64,000 nt of DNA from an uncultured Bacteroidales bacterium (GCA_944323805.1 CALUTW010000001.1:62001-126000), one strand, 5' to 3'. Shown: positions 47,294-54,798, counted from the stretch's first letter. The notes: a model not told the origin generated them from the letters alone. A program made the numbers and translations.

Positions 47294-48961
47294 TTACTTG
47301 ATGTTAAGTTTGAATTTTTTCCGTTGATTCTGGTTACCTTCGCCTTTTAGGCCATAAGAGAATACTGCAGTCCCTCCGGAATGTCCTTCTATTATGACAG
47401 TAACAGTGTCTGTGTTTTCTCCACCATTGCTAAGTGAGCAGTTAGATTGACACCAACCATATCCATCCATGGGATTCCTGTTGAGAACTTTAGCAAATAG
47501 AGTTTGGCCTACATTCACAGAAGCACCTTCCATGATATCATTGCCGTTCTCGTCTTTTACCTTAATTGTATAATCAGTCAAGAGAGTATCTTCTTTTTTC
47601 GCTTGAATAACTTTTACTTGTTTCTCCAGACCATTGGCGGTAATCATAAATGTAACGGTTCTCTCTTCAGTAGTGTTGTTGGAAGTCACACTGACTTCCA
47701 GATTATTGTCATCTTTTTTGTCCAAAGAAATCCACTCCGCATTTATCTCAGGTATTTCCCAATATACGTCTGAATTGATAAATATCGTTTTTGTCCCTTC
47801 GCTGGAATCGAATTTAATTTTATTAGGAGTTACAATGGGTATAGTTTCCTTCGGATTTCCTGTTCCGGAAGTTGGCACAGATGCGGCATTTGAATCTTCT
47901 ACTTGTTTAGTCACGTCCGTTTGTATTTCCGGAGAAGACAACGTGATATCACGAAAAAAGGAGAAGTTCGCGAGTGCACAAAATAGTGTCAGAATGAATA
48001 TGACTATGAGCAGGATTAATTTTACGACATCCTTCCTGTCTTTTTCTTGAATATGCTGTTTTTTGTTCTGCAAATCCGTTATTGGCTTACTTGCTTTTGC
48101 ATACTTTTCCAGTTCCTTACTTACAATGCCGATTGTAGCTTCATAATTTGAATTTTCAGATTTCAAAGCACTTATTTCGGCATCTTTTTGTCTGATTTTG
48201 GCATTCAGTTCTTCTATTTCTTCTTGAACTCTGTTTTTCTCTGATTGCTTAGAGAAGGCATAGCGGTTTTCTATTTCAGTTTTTTCTGTCTGTAATTTCT
48301 GGATATGATTTTTAAGGTCTTTGATTATGTCCGTCGATGATTCATACTCTTCAGAGATGTATATTCTGCCGTATTCAGTCAATGTCCTGAAGGCACTTGT
48401 AGCATTACATATATCCAGACCAAATTTTGTCCCTTTCCAGGAGTCATAGTTTGCGGTGGCAATAGCTTCATTAATCAGATGTCCACCGCCAGACAGAACT
48501 CCATCAAATGATGACTCTATCTTTTTCAGGAGTGCAGAAAGATAATCCTTTTGTTCGATGAACTGTGATACAACAAATTGATCCTCTCCATGTTCATTCG
48601 TTCTTATAATCTTACCTGTCTTGAACATAGCTTTGTAGGCAGAATGGAGCATGTCATACAATATTTCCGGGTAAACATACGTTCCCTTGCATAGGATAGA
48701 GATGGCAAAGTATTGACCCTCTCTACCATTTGCTCCACAACAGGCATTATTCACAAATGAGTATAGACAATATAATAAGTCTTGCGTATCACGATACAAT
48801 TCCACAAATAAGGCCTTGCTGGCGCCAGACTCTTTCTGGCGAAGAGTCCGGCCTTGGAAATACTTAGCGGCAATATCATTGCAGAGTGCTGAGGGCCCAC
48901 CAGCGGGAACAAATGCGCTTTGGCCTACTGATGAACCGTGAATGAATGCAAATCTCTCCAT
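47294..48961 (-). CDS. Single-pass membrane protein: GTPase-partner-like N-domain, coiled coil, BACON and Ig-like domain
   Basis: A 555-residue protein. Residues 1-215 are a soluble domain (starts ERFAFIHGSSVGQSAF) with several Cys. Its first residues and its place beside a GTPase recall the N-terminal domains of GTPase-associated proteins in predicted conflict systems, but I cannot confirm this. Residues 218-295 are coiled coil, 312-333 the only membrane span, and 345-380 a Pro/Ser/Thr linker. Residues 381-454 are a convincing BACON domain (INSDVYWEIP, AEWISLDKK, VIQAK), and 463-555 an Ig-like domain with a Cys pair. The coiled coil should be cytoplasmic and the BACON part periplasmic. It starts 3 bp after the GTPase stop. 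Confidence 0.72.
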   Translation of the reverse strand: MERFAFIHGSSVGQSAFVPAGGPSALCNDIAAKYFQGRTLRQKESGASKALFVELYRDTQDLLYCLYSFVNNACCGANGREGQYFAISILCKGTYVYPEILYDMLHSAYKAMFKTGKIIRTNEHGEDQFVVSQFIEQKDYLSALLKKIESSFDGVLSGGGHLINEAIATANYDSWKGTKFGLDICNATSAFRTLTEYGRIYISEEYESSTDIIKDLKNHIQKLQTEKTEIENRYAFSKQSEKNRVQEEIEELNAKIRQKDAEISALKSENSNYEATIGIVSKELEKYAKASKPITDLQNKKQHIQEKDRKDVVKLILLIVIFILTLFCALANFSFFRDITLSSPEIQTDVTKQVEDSNAASVPTSGTGNPKETIPIVTPNKIKFDSSEGTKTIFINSDVYWEIPEINAEWISLDKKDDNNLEVSVTSNNTTEERTVTFMITANGLEKQVKVIQAKKEDTLLTDYTIKVKDENGNDIMEGASVNVGQTLFAKVLNRNPMDGYGWCQSNCSLSNGGENTDTVTVIIEGHSGGTAVFSYGLKGEGNQNQRKKFKLNIK

Positions 48962-48964
48962 AAC

Positions 48965-49891
48965 CTATAAGAGTTGTTTGGTAATTTCTTTCCATAGTGA
49001 GGCAGGATATGCTGGACCTGAAGCAGTGTAACTTCCGTCATCAGGATACGACCCGGTACAATAAGGAAGAAATATGTAATTTTCTATGTTCCAAAACAAG
49101 AACTTACTCTTAAAGAAGAGATTAGGATAGTTCTGTTGAGCATCTTCGGCCACGGCTTTGATATTTGAACAACCGTTGGAATTGGCCCATAAGCCCTGCC
49201 TTGGCAAATCAACCTTGTTATAAAGCAAGATTACTCTGCTCGGATGGTGCAATACGAACCGATTATAAAGTTTCGTCATCTTTTTCTGATATTTATCTCT
49301 TAAGGACGGGTTGTTCCTCAGAGATGTGGTAGAATCCAGATCAAGCAGGATGATATAGATTACTTTCCTTGGTTTGTCTGGAGTGATTTGAGCAATTTTT
49401 TCCAGATACCCTTTAAATTGTATATTCGGCTCCTGATTTACATTGTTGAGACTGAAAAAGTCCTCACCTGGTGCCTCAAGGAAGTGAGCGACAACATTGC
49501 CGCCTTTATCAATAATATCAGCCATAAGATAGTCTACCGTATTGGGCATCCTCATGTCAGGGTCTCCTATGATGCTATCGAAGTAAGCGCAATCCTCCTG
49601 ATATTTTGCCGTATTGAGCAGTGTGGTATTTGCAGCTATTGTATATCCCAATCCAGACTGATAGAGATAACTTGCAAGGCTTTTCAGTACCATGCTTTTA
49701 CCACTCGCAGGAGGTCCACACAGCACGATGAACGGAGCTGAATCTCCGGGAATTTGAGGCTGCGCCCGTACATGATTAGGGGTCGGGGTAGGATTTACTG
49801 GTTCAGCATCATTGTGTTGAACATCATCAGTCTGAGTTTCATCAATGTTGAAATCAAACTCTGTTGACTTGTCGTTATTGTTCATATTCAT
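48965..49891 (-). CDS. P-loop GTPase of a membrane-associated conflict or signalling system
   Basis: A 308-residue cytoplasmic NTPase. After a disordered acidic N-terminus (Asn, Asp, Pro and Thr rich, about 45 residues) comes Walker A GPPASGKS (residues 59-66). The G3-like APGED is at 140-144, where the usual DxxG is replaced by EAPGE. A hydrophobic IILLDLDSTTS strand follows, then G4 NKVD at 225-228 in LLYNKVDLP. This combination fits TRAFAC-type GTPases of the kind paired with GTPase-associated proteins rather than AAA ATPases. ATGs at 49924, 49891 and 49885 are in frame; 49891 is chosen for its 22-bp gap to the upstream stop. Specificity for GTP is inferred from NKVD. Confidence 0.75.
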   Translation of the reverse strand: MNMNNNDKSTEFDFNIDETQTDDVQHNDAEPVNPTPTPNHVRAQPQIPGDSAPFIVLCGPPASGKSMVLKSLASYLYQSGLGYTIAANTTLLNTAKYQEDCAYFDSIIGDPDMRMPNTVDYLMADIIDKGGNVVAHFLEAPGEDFFSLNNVNQEPNIQFKGYLEKIAQITPDKPRKVIYIILLDLDSTTSLRNNPSLRDKYQKKMTKLYNRFVLHHPSRVILLYNKVDLPRQGLWANSNGCSNIKAVAEDAQQNYPNLFFKSKFLFWNIENYIFLPYCTGSYPDDGSYTASGPAYPASLWKEITKQLL

Positions 49892-49913
49892 GATTTTATG
49901 ATTATTCCTATAT

Positions 49914-51041
49914 CTATCTTGCAAAGATCCTTAATATAAATGCAACTATATCAACTATTAGCGAAAACAATATCCACCCGAACAGTTTCATATCCTCAGG
50001 CAGCCTGTTATGAAGCATGTCATCCCACACATTGAATGTACTGAACATTCTGGAGGATGGGTAAGTTCTATAACGGTATTTCCCTTTGTCAATGTCATCG
50101 GGGTTGTCGGTTTTGCTTACTTTCATTGATTTATCTATTTCTGCCTGCTCATCTTGATTAAGCCGGTCGTAGATATTACCTTTCAATTGAATTTTTGAGA
50201 ATTGGTAATATACATCCGGAGTGGCAATTTCAGTAAGTTGCGGAATATCCACGACATACAGACTATCATTTATGAATTGTCTCATCACTTCCAAATCTTT
50301 GGTCTGAGGTCGCTTTCTTTTATAGAAATCCTTGATTACTTTCTCCCTTTTTAAAAGTTGGTCGGTAATGCGGATTGAATATTTGTTCTGTAAAGCCTTG
50401 ACATCTCTATCTCCAGTTTTACCGATATCTCCCCGGTCCATTTCTTCATTATAGATTTTTCCCCTGTATGAATTCATATCGTTGAATTGACCTTTAGTTC
50501 TTTCGAACTCTTCTTCAATCTGCTTTAAATAAGCGACTGCGTGAGGCCCGAAACCTTGTCGGATGGAGTGTTCGCATTCTTGGATAAATGACTCGGTCAG
50601 ATTACTTATTGTTGCTTCACAGAGAGCTATATCTGTAGTCATTTTATCTTCAATATCATCTGTGTTTGTTATTATGGTCTTTTCTACATAATTTTTATAT
50701 ACGCCCAACTCCGTACTGACCACATTCATACCTGCATTGCTTATTAGCATATAATGAACATTAGTCGCAAAGCTGACTCCCCAGAAAAGAAGGAAGCCGA
50801 TGAGCGAAAGTACGAATTTGGTTCTGCTTGGATTGAACCGATTCTGCAATTCTCCTATTACCATACTCAGGCAATATCCAGCAATGATTGCAACAATGAA
50901 AACGAAAATAAATACGACCCAGACATCGCTGAGTTCAAATGACATTGCGACAGATTTGGCGGTCATATATGAACTATAACCGGCAAAGAGGCAATAGCCT
51001 GCCCAACAGGCTAATTTCTTGATGACATTAGTCTTATTCAT
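49914..51041 (-). CDS. Four-helix membrane protein with long helical loop
   Basis: A 375-residue protein of unknown family and first gene of the six-gene operon. Membrane spans are at about 8-28, 38-62, 76-98 and 354-373. Between spans 3 and 4 lies a 250-residue hydrophilic, mainly helical region with coiled-coil character (IEEEFERTKGQFND and similar). With short basic cytoplasmic ends, the large loop should face the periplasm, although the opposite orientation is possible. This plan resembles the membrane sensor or scaffold parts of signalling complexes. Its stop is 22 bp before the GTPase start. Confidence 0.65.
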   Translation of the reverse strand: MNKTNVIKKLACWAGYCLFAGYSSYMTAKSVAMSFELSDVWVVFIFVFIVAIIAGYCLSMVIGELQNRFNPSRTKFVLSLIGFLLFWGVSFATNVHYMLISNAGMNVVSTELGVYKNYVEKTIITNTDDIEDKMTTDIALCEATISNLTESFIQECEHSIRQGFGPHAVAYLKQIEEEFERTKGQFNDMNSYRGKIYNEEMDRGDIGKTGDRDVKALQNKYSIRITDQLLKREKVIKDFYKRKRPQTKDLEVMRQFINDSLYVVDIPQLTEIATPDVYYQFSKIQLKGNIYDRLNQDEQAEIDKSMKVSKTDNPDDIDKGKYRYRTYPSSRMFSTFNVWDDMLHNRLPEDMKLFGWILFSLIVDIVAFILRIFAR

Positions 51042-51731
51042 ATTTGTTAGAATTTGATTGTCAGCTTGCTAATTAATATACCACTGACTCCAGGTGGAAT
51101 TAATATAAAAGAAAGTGTGGAGCCGATTCGCCCATCTCAGATGAGGTTCTGACAAAACCCGAATGCAGATAGACCGAAACAATCCCCACACTCGTATCGT
51201 TTGCGTAGAATACACAAGCCAATACAAGTGATGGTGCTGTCGCTTCCTTGCATTCATTGAAACTGTCAGATTTCATCTGAAGGATAGTGCGAAAACACTT
51301 TCACCAATATGTAGTTATCCTTTTACGATAACGATACAAAAGTAAGTATTTTTTTGCAATGACAGCACCTTTGGGATTGTTTCTTTTTAAAAAATATCAA
51401 AATATTTGTGTAACAATAAGTGGGCTGATATCCGTTTTCTGAAAGGAGACTGCACATGGAGCCGTGTGCAGTTTAGAATGAGTATGATGATACAGTTTTC
51501 CTTTCCAGGGTAACCTTGCATCGGCTTGGAGAGTTTTTTCACTGTACTGCCTTCGCAGTGGGGCCGAACCGAATCTGCGTGGCCGGAAGACAGGTGGATT
51601 CATGTGAGATATAGTTGGTGCGGAGTGACTGCTGGAATGGGTGGGCAGTGAATATACGAAGAAAAAATGAGGAAATCAGATGTATCGTTGGAGAATATTC
51701 TATAAATTTACTAATTAATGTTTTATCCATT
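51042..51731. other. Gene-free stretch upstream of the GTPase operon
   Basis: 690 bp without a convincing gene. The half next to the operon (51042-51344) could be a structured leader on the minus strand. A hairpin at 51072-51105 pairs TTAAT and CCAC with GTGG and ATTAA. A 7-bp inverted repeat AGTGTGG/CCACACT at 51114-51120 and 51186-51192 encloses a 5-bp stem (51126-51130 with 51160-51164). The other half holds an 8-bp inverted repeat at 51449-51472 and AT-rich sequence ahead of the dinD remnant. A 62-codon minus-strand frame at 51069-51257 has no start context I trust. Confidence 0.4.
51336..51344 (-). promoter_or_regulatory. Bacteroidetes -7 box, likely promoter of the GTPase operon
   Basis: The minus strand reads TACTTTTGT, giving a leader of about 290 nt before the first gene. 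No TTG at the normal spacing. Confidence 0.45.
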
Positions 51732-51977
51732 ATGGACAAACAGAGTATAATACAGTACAAGGGAGCATTTGATTCTATTGCTACCTATATTGAGAGTGAT
51801 AGCGGCAAGGAGCAGGTGGAGGTCTGGTTTGTCCGTGACTTGCAGCAGGTACTTGGATATGCCAGGTGGGAGAACTTCCTGACGGCTATCAATAGAACCG
51901 TAGAATCCTGTAAAAGTCAGAATATCAATATAGATGATCATTTTCGTGAGGTCACGAAAATGATATGTAGCGCATAG
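51732..51977 (+). pseudogene. dinD: Truncated DinD (DNA damage-inducible protein D)
   Basis: The 81-codon frame matches only the N-terminus of the DinD/antirepressor family (about 270-280 residues normally): VWFVRDLQQVLGYARWENF, then AINRTVESC and NIDDHFREVTKM. After HFREVTKMI, where DinD continues into its long central domain, this copy ends within three codons. Downstream bases to about 52115 contain a further open stretch (WQTVATEERQELIEKYG) in another frame that may be leftover coding sequence. It looks like a decayed mobile or SOS-associated gene inside the genomic island and is unlikely to be functional. Confidence 0.7.
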
Positions 51978-52126
51978 AAACCACGGAATTCTGACAGAGA
52001 AGTCTTTATTTGGCAGACTGTCGCTACGGAAGAAAGGCAAGAGCTAATTGAAAAATATGGTTATCAAGAATGCTTATGCTCAATAGAATATATTTGCAAA
52101 TGTACAAATGTCGATAAGTCTATTAT

Positions 52127-52618
52127 TTACTTTGGGAATATTGTTTTCATGGCTCTTTTTATTGCAATTCTGATGTCATCGGCCTCAGTAGAGCCCATGC
52201 CTTCAGCTGTAGTTGTACACAGGACTTCAAAAGTATCAGCGGATAGGATTTGCAGGGTTATTTCTATCGTATAGCCCCAAAATACATTTCTGCGCCCTGT
52301 TTCTCCATAATTGATAATTATCGTTCTGTCTTTTATTTCATCATTTAGTTCAGGGATAAGAATGAAACCATTTTTCATCAGGATGCCGGATATGACATCT
52401 GCCGGATTGATGCTTTTACTGATTGTGCTTCCATAGACTCCATAGGCATTTCCATATACTCCTCCTGAACTTGACGAAAGACTGGATGTCGGGGTAATAT
52501 AGGCATATTTGTAGCCCATCAAAGAAGTGTTGCTGCTATGAGTTACTGGTTTGAGGGATGCGCAACTGTTAATCAGAAGCATCAACATCGATAAGGCAAT
52601 GAATTTTAGGGTTTTCAT
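52127..52618 (-). CDS. Hypothetical lipoprotein
   Basis: A 163-residue predicted lipoprotein with signal peptide MKTLKFIALSMLMLLINSC, lipobox INSC and Cys19. The mature part starts with a Ser/Gly/Tyr-rich low-complexity region (SSSSGGVYGNAYGVYG). It then forms an alpha/beta domain with the strand IIINYGETGRRNVFWGY and a C-terminal helix. Small Bacteroidales lipoproteins of this shape are common, but I do not recognise the family. The ATG at 52618 is preferred over one 18 codons upstream because it gives a clean signal peptide. The dinD remnant, also in the island, lies downstream. Confidence 0.7.
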   Translation of the reverse strand: MKTLKFIALSMLMLLINSCASLKPVTHSSNTSLMGYKYAYITPTSSLSSSSGGVYGNAYGVYGSTISKSINPADVISGILMKNGFILIPELNDEIKDRTIIINYGETGRRNVFWGYTIEITLQILSADTFEVLCTTTAEGMGSTEADDIRIAIKRAMKTIFPK

Positions 52619-52762
52619 ACTGTAGGCGTTATAATTGTCAGTAAATATGAGTGTAAGTGAAGTTATCAGCAATAGTCATCAAAGACATCTCCACCGGTCC
52701 ACTTGAAAAGTCGCAATAAAGATAGCGATTGTTTTGTAGATTCGGTCAAAGTTGTGTTGAAT

Positions 52763-52838
52763 TTGATAACTTTGTTGTCAGTTGATAACACTAGATTCAG
52801 TTGATAACACTAGATTCAGTTGATAACACTAAATGCTG
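52763..52838. repeat. Four tandem 19-bp units with TTGATAAC cores
   Basis: TTGATAAC starts at 52763, 52782, 52801 and 52820, exactly 19 bp apart. Units 2 and 3 are identical (TTGATAACACTAGATTCAG); units 1 and 4 share the core and diverge after it. The array ends at the start of the 154-codon secreted protein gene, so it may be a set of regulator sites, roughly two helical turns apart. Confidence 0.85.
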
Positions 52839-52844
52839 ATGGCC

Positions 52845-53297
52845 ATGAGATACCTATTGTCATTTGTTGCGGTTTTGATATGTGCATTCACTTTGTCAGC
52901 CCAGGATTATGATGCTCTGGAGCAGGATTCTTCCGAGGGTGTTTTTGACGAAGAGACAATCAAGGGGATTGTCCTGTTGAAGACCCTTATTGATGACAGT
53001 CCGGCTTATGAGTTGTACAGGACTGATAATATGTGGACTTTTCTGAAACTGGAGACTTCAACCGGGAAGATATGGCAGGTACAGTATGCTGTCGGTAACG
53101 GGGATGCTTTTCAGGTGGTGCTCAATGATATTTCGCTCGCTTTTGACGGAATGGAGACTGCCGGGCGGTTTAAGTTGCATCCGACAGACAATATGTATAA
53201 TTTCCTTTTGCTCGATACTCACACGGGGAGTGTGTGGCAGGCGCAATGGTCCCAGAATCCGGATAATCGAGGTGTGATACCGATTTATGAACTGTGA
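52845..53297 (+). CDS. Hypothetical secreted protein with an internal duplication
   Basis: A 150-residue exported protein with signal peptide MRYLLSFVAVLICAFTLSAQ. The mature part contains two copies of a 30-residue motif: YRTDNMWTFLKLETSTGKIW near residue 57 and HPTDNMYNFLLLDTHTGSVW near residue 110. Each runs into WQxQ and an Asn-rich turn, suggesting two blades of a beta structure. I recall similar WQVQWS-type repeats in small Bacteroidales proteins of unknown function. An in-frame ATG at 52833 would add four residues. A 19-bp tandem array lies directly upstream and a bidirectional hairpin follows. Confidence 0.7.
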   Translation: MRYLLSFVAVLICAFTLSAQDYDALEQDSSEGVFDEETIKGIVLLKTLIDDSPAYELYRTDNMWTFLKLETSTGKIWQVQYAVGNGDAFQVVLNDISLAFDGMETAGRFKLHPTDNMYNFLLLDTHTGSVWQAQWSQNPDNRGVIPIYEL

Positions 53298-53337
53298 GCC
53301 GATGTTTGATCCCGGCTCTTCTTACGCGTCCAGTATT

Positions 53338-53382
53338 AAAAAATATAATCCATTGATATCCGTAAATATCAGTGGATTATAT
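53338..53382 (-). terminator. Strong intrinsic terminator of hpt-adk, possibly bidirectional
   Basis: A 17-bp stem (53343-53359 with 53366-53382, one G-U pair, 6-nt loop). On the minus strand it is followed by T6 and lies about 60 bp after the adk stop. On the plus strand it is followed by TGGTTTTG and could also stop the secreted-protein transcript. Confidence 0.85.
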
Positions 53383-53414
53383 TGGTTTTGACTCTTATTG
53401 TTCTGACGGGCAAT

Positions 53415-53442
53415 TTCACATAGTCCATGAAATTGCTGCCGG
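53415..53442 (-). repeat. Direct repeat matching the obg 5' end (possible attachment site)
   Basis: CAGCAATTTCATGGACTATG on the minus strand matches the obg start region at 44814-44838 (21 of 23 aligned bases). It translates as GSNFMDYVKLPVR, against Obg [10 protein letters not shown]. Both copies have the same orientation and bracket the AT-rich island. Confidence 0.6.
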
Positions 53443-53444
53443 AG

Positions 53445-54017
53445 TTACAGGGTGTCCATGAGACGGCAGATCTTGTCATGCACCTCATCTATTGTCCCGA
53501 GGCCGTCAATCTCGTTGTATTTGCCGCCGGTCGTATAGTATGTGATGAGAGGTTCGGTCTTTTCGTGGTATGTCGCAATCCTGTTGGCGATGGTTGATTC
53601 GTTTGCGTCATCCCCTCTGCCTTCTATTGCGGCCCTGTGCCGTATGCGTTCCTTTATGGTCTCGTCAGGAATCATCAGGGATACGACTGCTGTCACTTCC
53701 TCCCCGGTTTTCGCAAGGATTGTGTCAAGGTCCCTTGCCTGGGCGGTGTTCCTCGGGAATCCGTCAAGAAGAAAGCCTGCGACATCCTTTACTGTCCTGA
53801 ATTCTGACTCTATCATGCCTTCGACAATGGCGTCAGGGACGAGCTCCCCGGCTTCAATCAGTGCCTTGGCCTGCAGCCCGAGCTCTGAGCCGGCGGCAAT
53901 CTCCTTGCGGAGCAGTTCCCCGGTAGATATATGTCTGAGATTGTACCTTTCTGCCATTGATGTAGCCTGAGTGCCTTTTCCTGCACCTGGAGGCCCGAAA
54001 AGAATAAAATATTTCAT
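53445..54017 (-). CDS. adk: Adenylate kinase
   Basis: Essential cytoplasmic enzyme that interconverts AMP + ATP and 2 ADP. It has 190 residues with P-loop FGPPGAGKGTQ (residues 7-17), AMP-binding HISTGELLRKE, the DGFPRN loop and a short LID (HRAAIEGRGDD). It is the short, zinc-free type. The frame is open 16 codons upstream (to 54065) into the hpt gene; ATG 54017 fits the family N-terminus. It lies 34 bp downstream of hpt in a two-gene operon that ends at a strong hairpin. Related genomes probably continue with obg here. Confidence 0.96.
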   Translation of the reverse strand: MKYFILFGPPGAGKGTQATSMAERYNLRHISTGELLRKEIAAGSELGLQAKALIEAGELVPDAIVEGMIESEFRTVKDVAGFLLDGFPRNTAQARDLDTILAKTGEEVTAVVSLMIPDETIKERIRHRAAIEGRGDDANESTIANRIATYHEKTEPLITYYTTGGKYNEIDGLGTIDEVHDKICRLMDTL

Positions 54018-54051
54018 CTTGCTATATCTGTTATATGATAGTCTTGTCCTG

Positions 54052-54597
54052 CTATTCATTGTCAAGGACGTAGATGTCCTTGAGACTGCGTCCTATCTCG
54101 TTATAGTCCAGGCCGAAACCTACAATGAAGTCATTAGGGATCTCCATTGCCACATAGTCCAGCGGAATGTCCTTGCTGTATGAGTCGGGTTTGAACAGAA
54201 GCGTACATATACGTGATTCTGCCGCTCCGTTCTCCTCCATGATGCGTTTCAGCTCGACAATCGTATTACCGGTATCGACAATATCCTCTACAATTATCAC
54301 TCTCCTGTCCCTGATGTCGGCAGTAAGCCCTAAAGCCTGCTTTACCTTGCCTGTCGAGCCTGTTCCCTGATATGAGGTAAGCTTGACGGATACGAGTTCG
54401 CAGTTGAATTCAAGTCTCCGCATCAGTTCAGCCGTGAACATGATAGAACCATTGAGGACACAGAGCAATACAGGGATGTCCTCGCAGCCCCTGAAGTCGG
54501 CATTTATCTTCTCTGCAACCCTGTCGATAGCCTCGGTTATCCTTTCATAAGGGATGAAAGTCCTGAATGTCTTGTCGAATAATCTGACCTTGTCCAT
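54052..54597 (-). CDS. hpt: Hypoxanthine phosphoribosyltransferase
   Basis: Purine salvage enzyme that converts hypoxanthine or guanine with PRPP to IMP or GMP. Its 181 residues contain the flexible-loop region CVLNGSIMFTAELMRRL and the PRPP-binding signature VIIVEDIVDTGNTI. The C-terminal purine-binding part is DYVAMEIPNDFIVGFGLDYN. It is the first gene of hpt-adk, two purine nucleotide enzymes. A good -7 box lies 23 bp upstream. Confidence 0.96.
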   Translation of the reverse strand: MDKVRLFDKTFRTFIPYERITEAIDRVAEKINADFRGCEDIPVLLCVLNGSIMFTAELMRRLEFNCELVSVKLTSYQGTGSTGKVKQALGLTADIRDRRVIIVEDIVDTGNTIVELKRIMEENGAAESRICTLLFKPDSYSKDIPLDYVAMEIPNDFIVGFGLDYNEIGRSLKDIYVLDNE

Positions 54598-54619
54598 CTG
54601 TCCTGGAATTTTTGAATTC

Positions 54620-54628
54620 GCAAAAATA
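54620..54628 (-). promoter_or_regulatory. Bacteroidetes -7 box for hpt-adk
   Basis: The minus strand reads TATTTTTGC, 22 bp before the hpt start. Confidence 0.6.
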
Positions 54629-54713
54629 ACATAAAATACAAAAAAAGAGAAAAAGATGCATTATAAAAAAGAAAAACAGCAGAAGACAGATATGAAGACA
54701 ATGGAAACAATAA

Positions 54714-54722
54714 TACATTTGC
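54714..54722 (+). promoter_or_regulatory. Bacteroidetes -7 box for the helix-hairpin-helix protein
   Basis: TACATTTGC fits TAnnTTTGC and leaves a leader of about 70 nt. No -33 TTG seen. Confidence 0.45.
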
Positions 54723-54798
54723 CGGAGAGGAGCGGCTGCGGCATCCGGCAGGATACAGGCAGCGCGTCCGGGAAACATTGAAGTTGAATTGCTGAGTT

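Noticed and set aside
48965..49924. AAA-type ATPase annotation for the P-loop protein
   Set aside because: The NKVD motif after a LLY strand is a GTPase G4 motif, and no AAA sensor or arginine-finger motifs are visible.
51069..51257. 62-codon minus-strand gene upstream of the GTPase operon
   Set aside because: No family, poor start context and overlap with inverted repeats; more likely untranslated leader.
52763..52838. Short CRISPR array
   Set aside because: The units are contiguous with no spacers and the period is only 19 bp; no cas genes are present.
53343..53382. Mobile-element inverted repeat or attachment site
   Set aside because: The T6 tract directly follows on the minus strand after adk, which fits a transcription terminator better.
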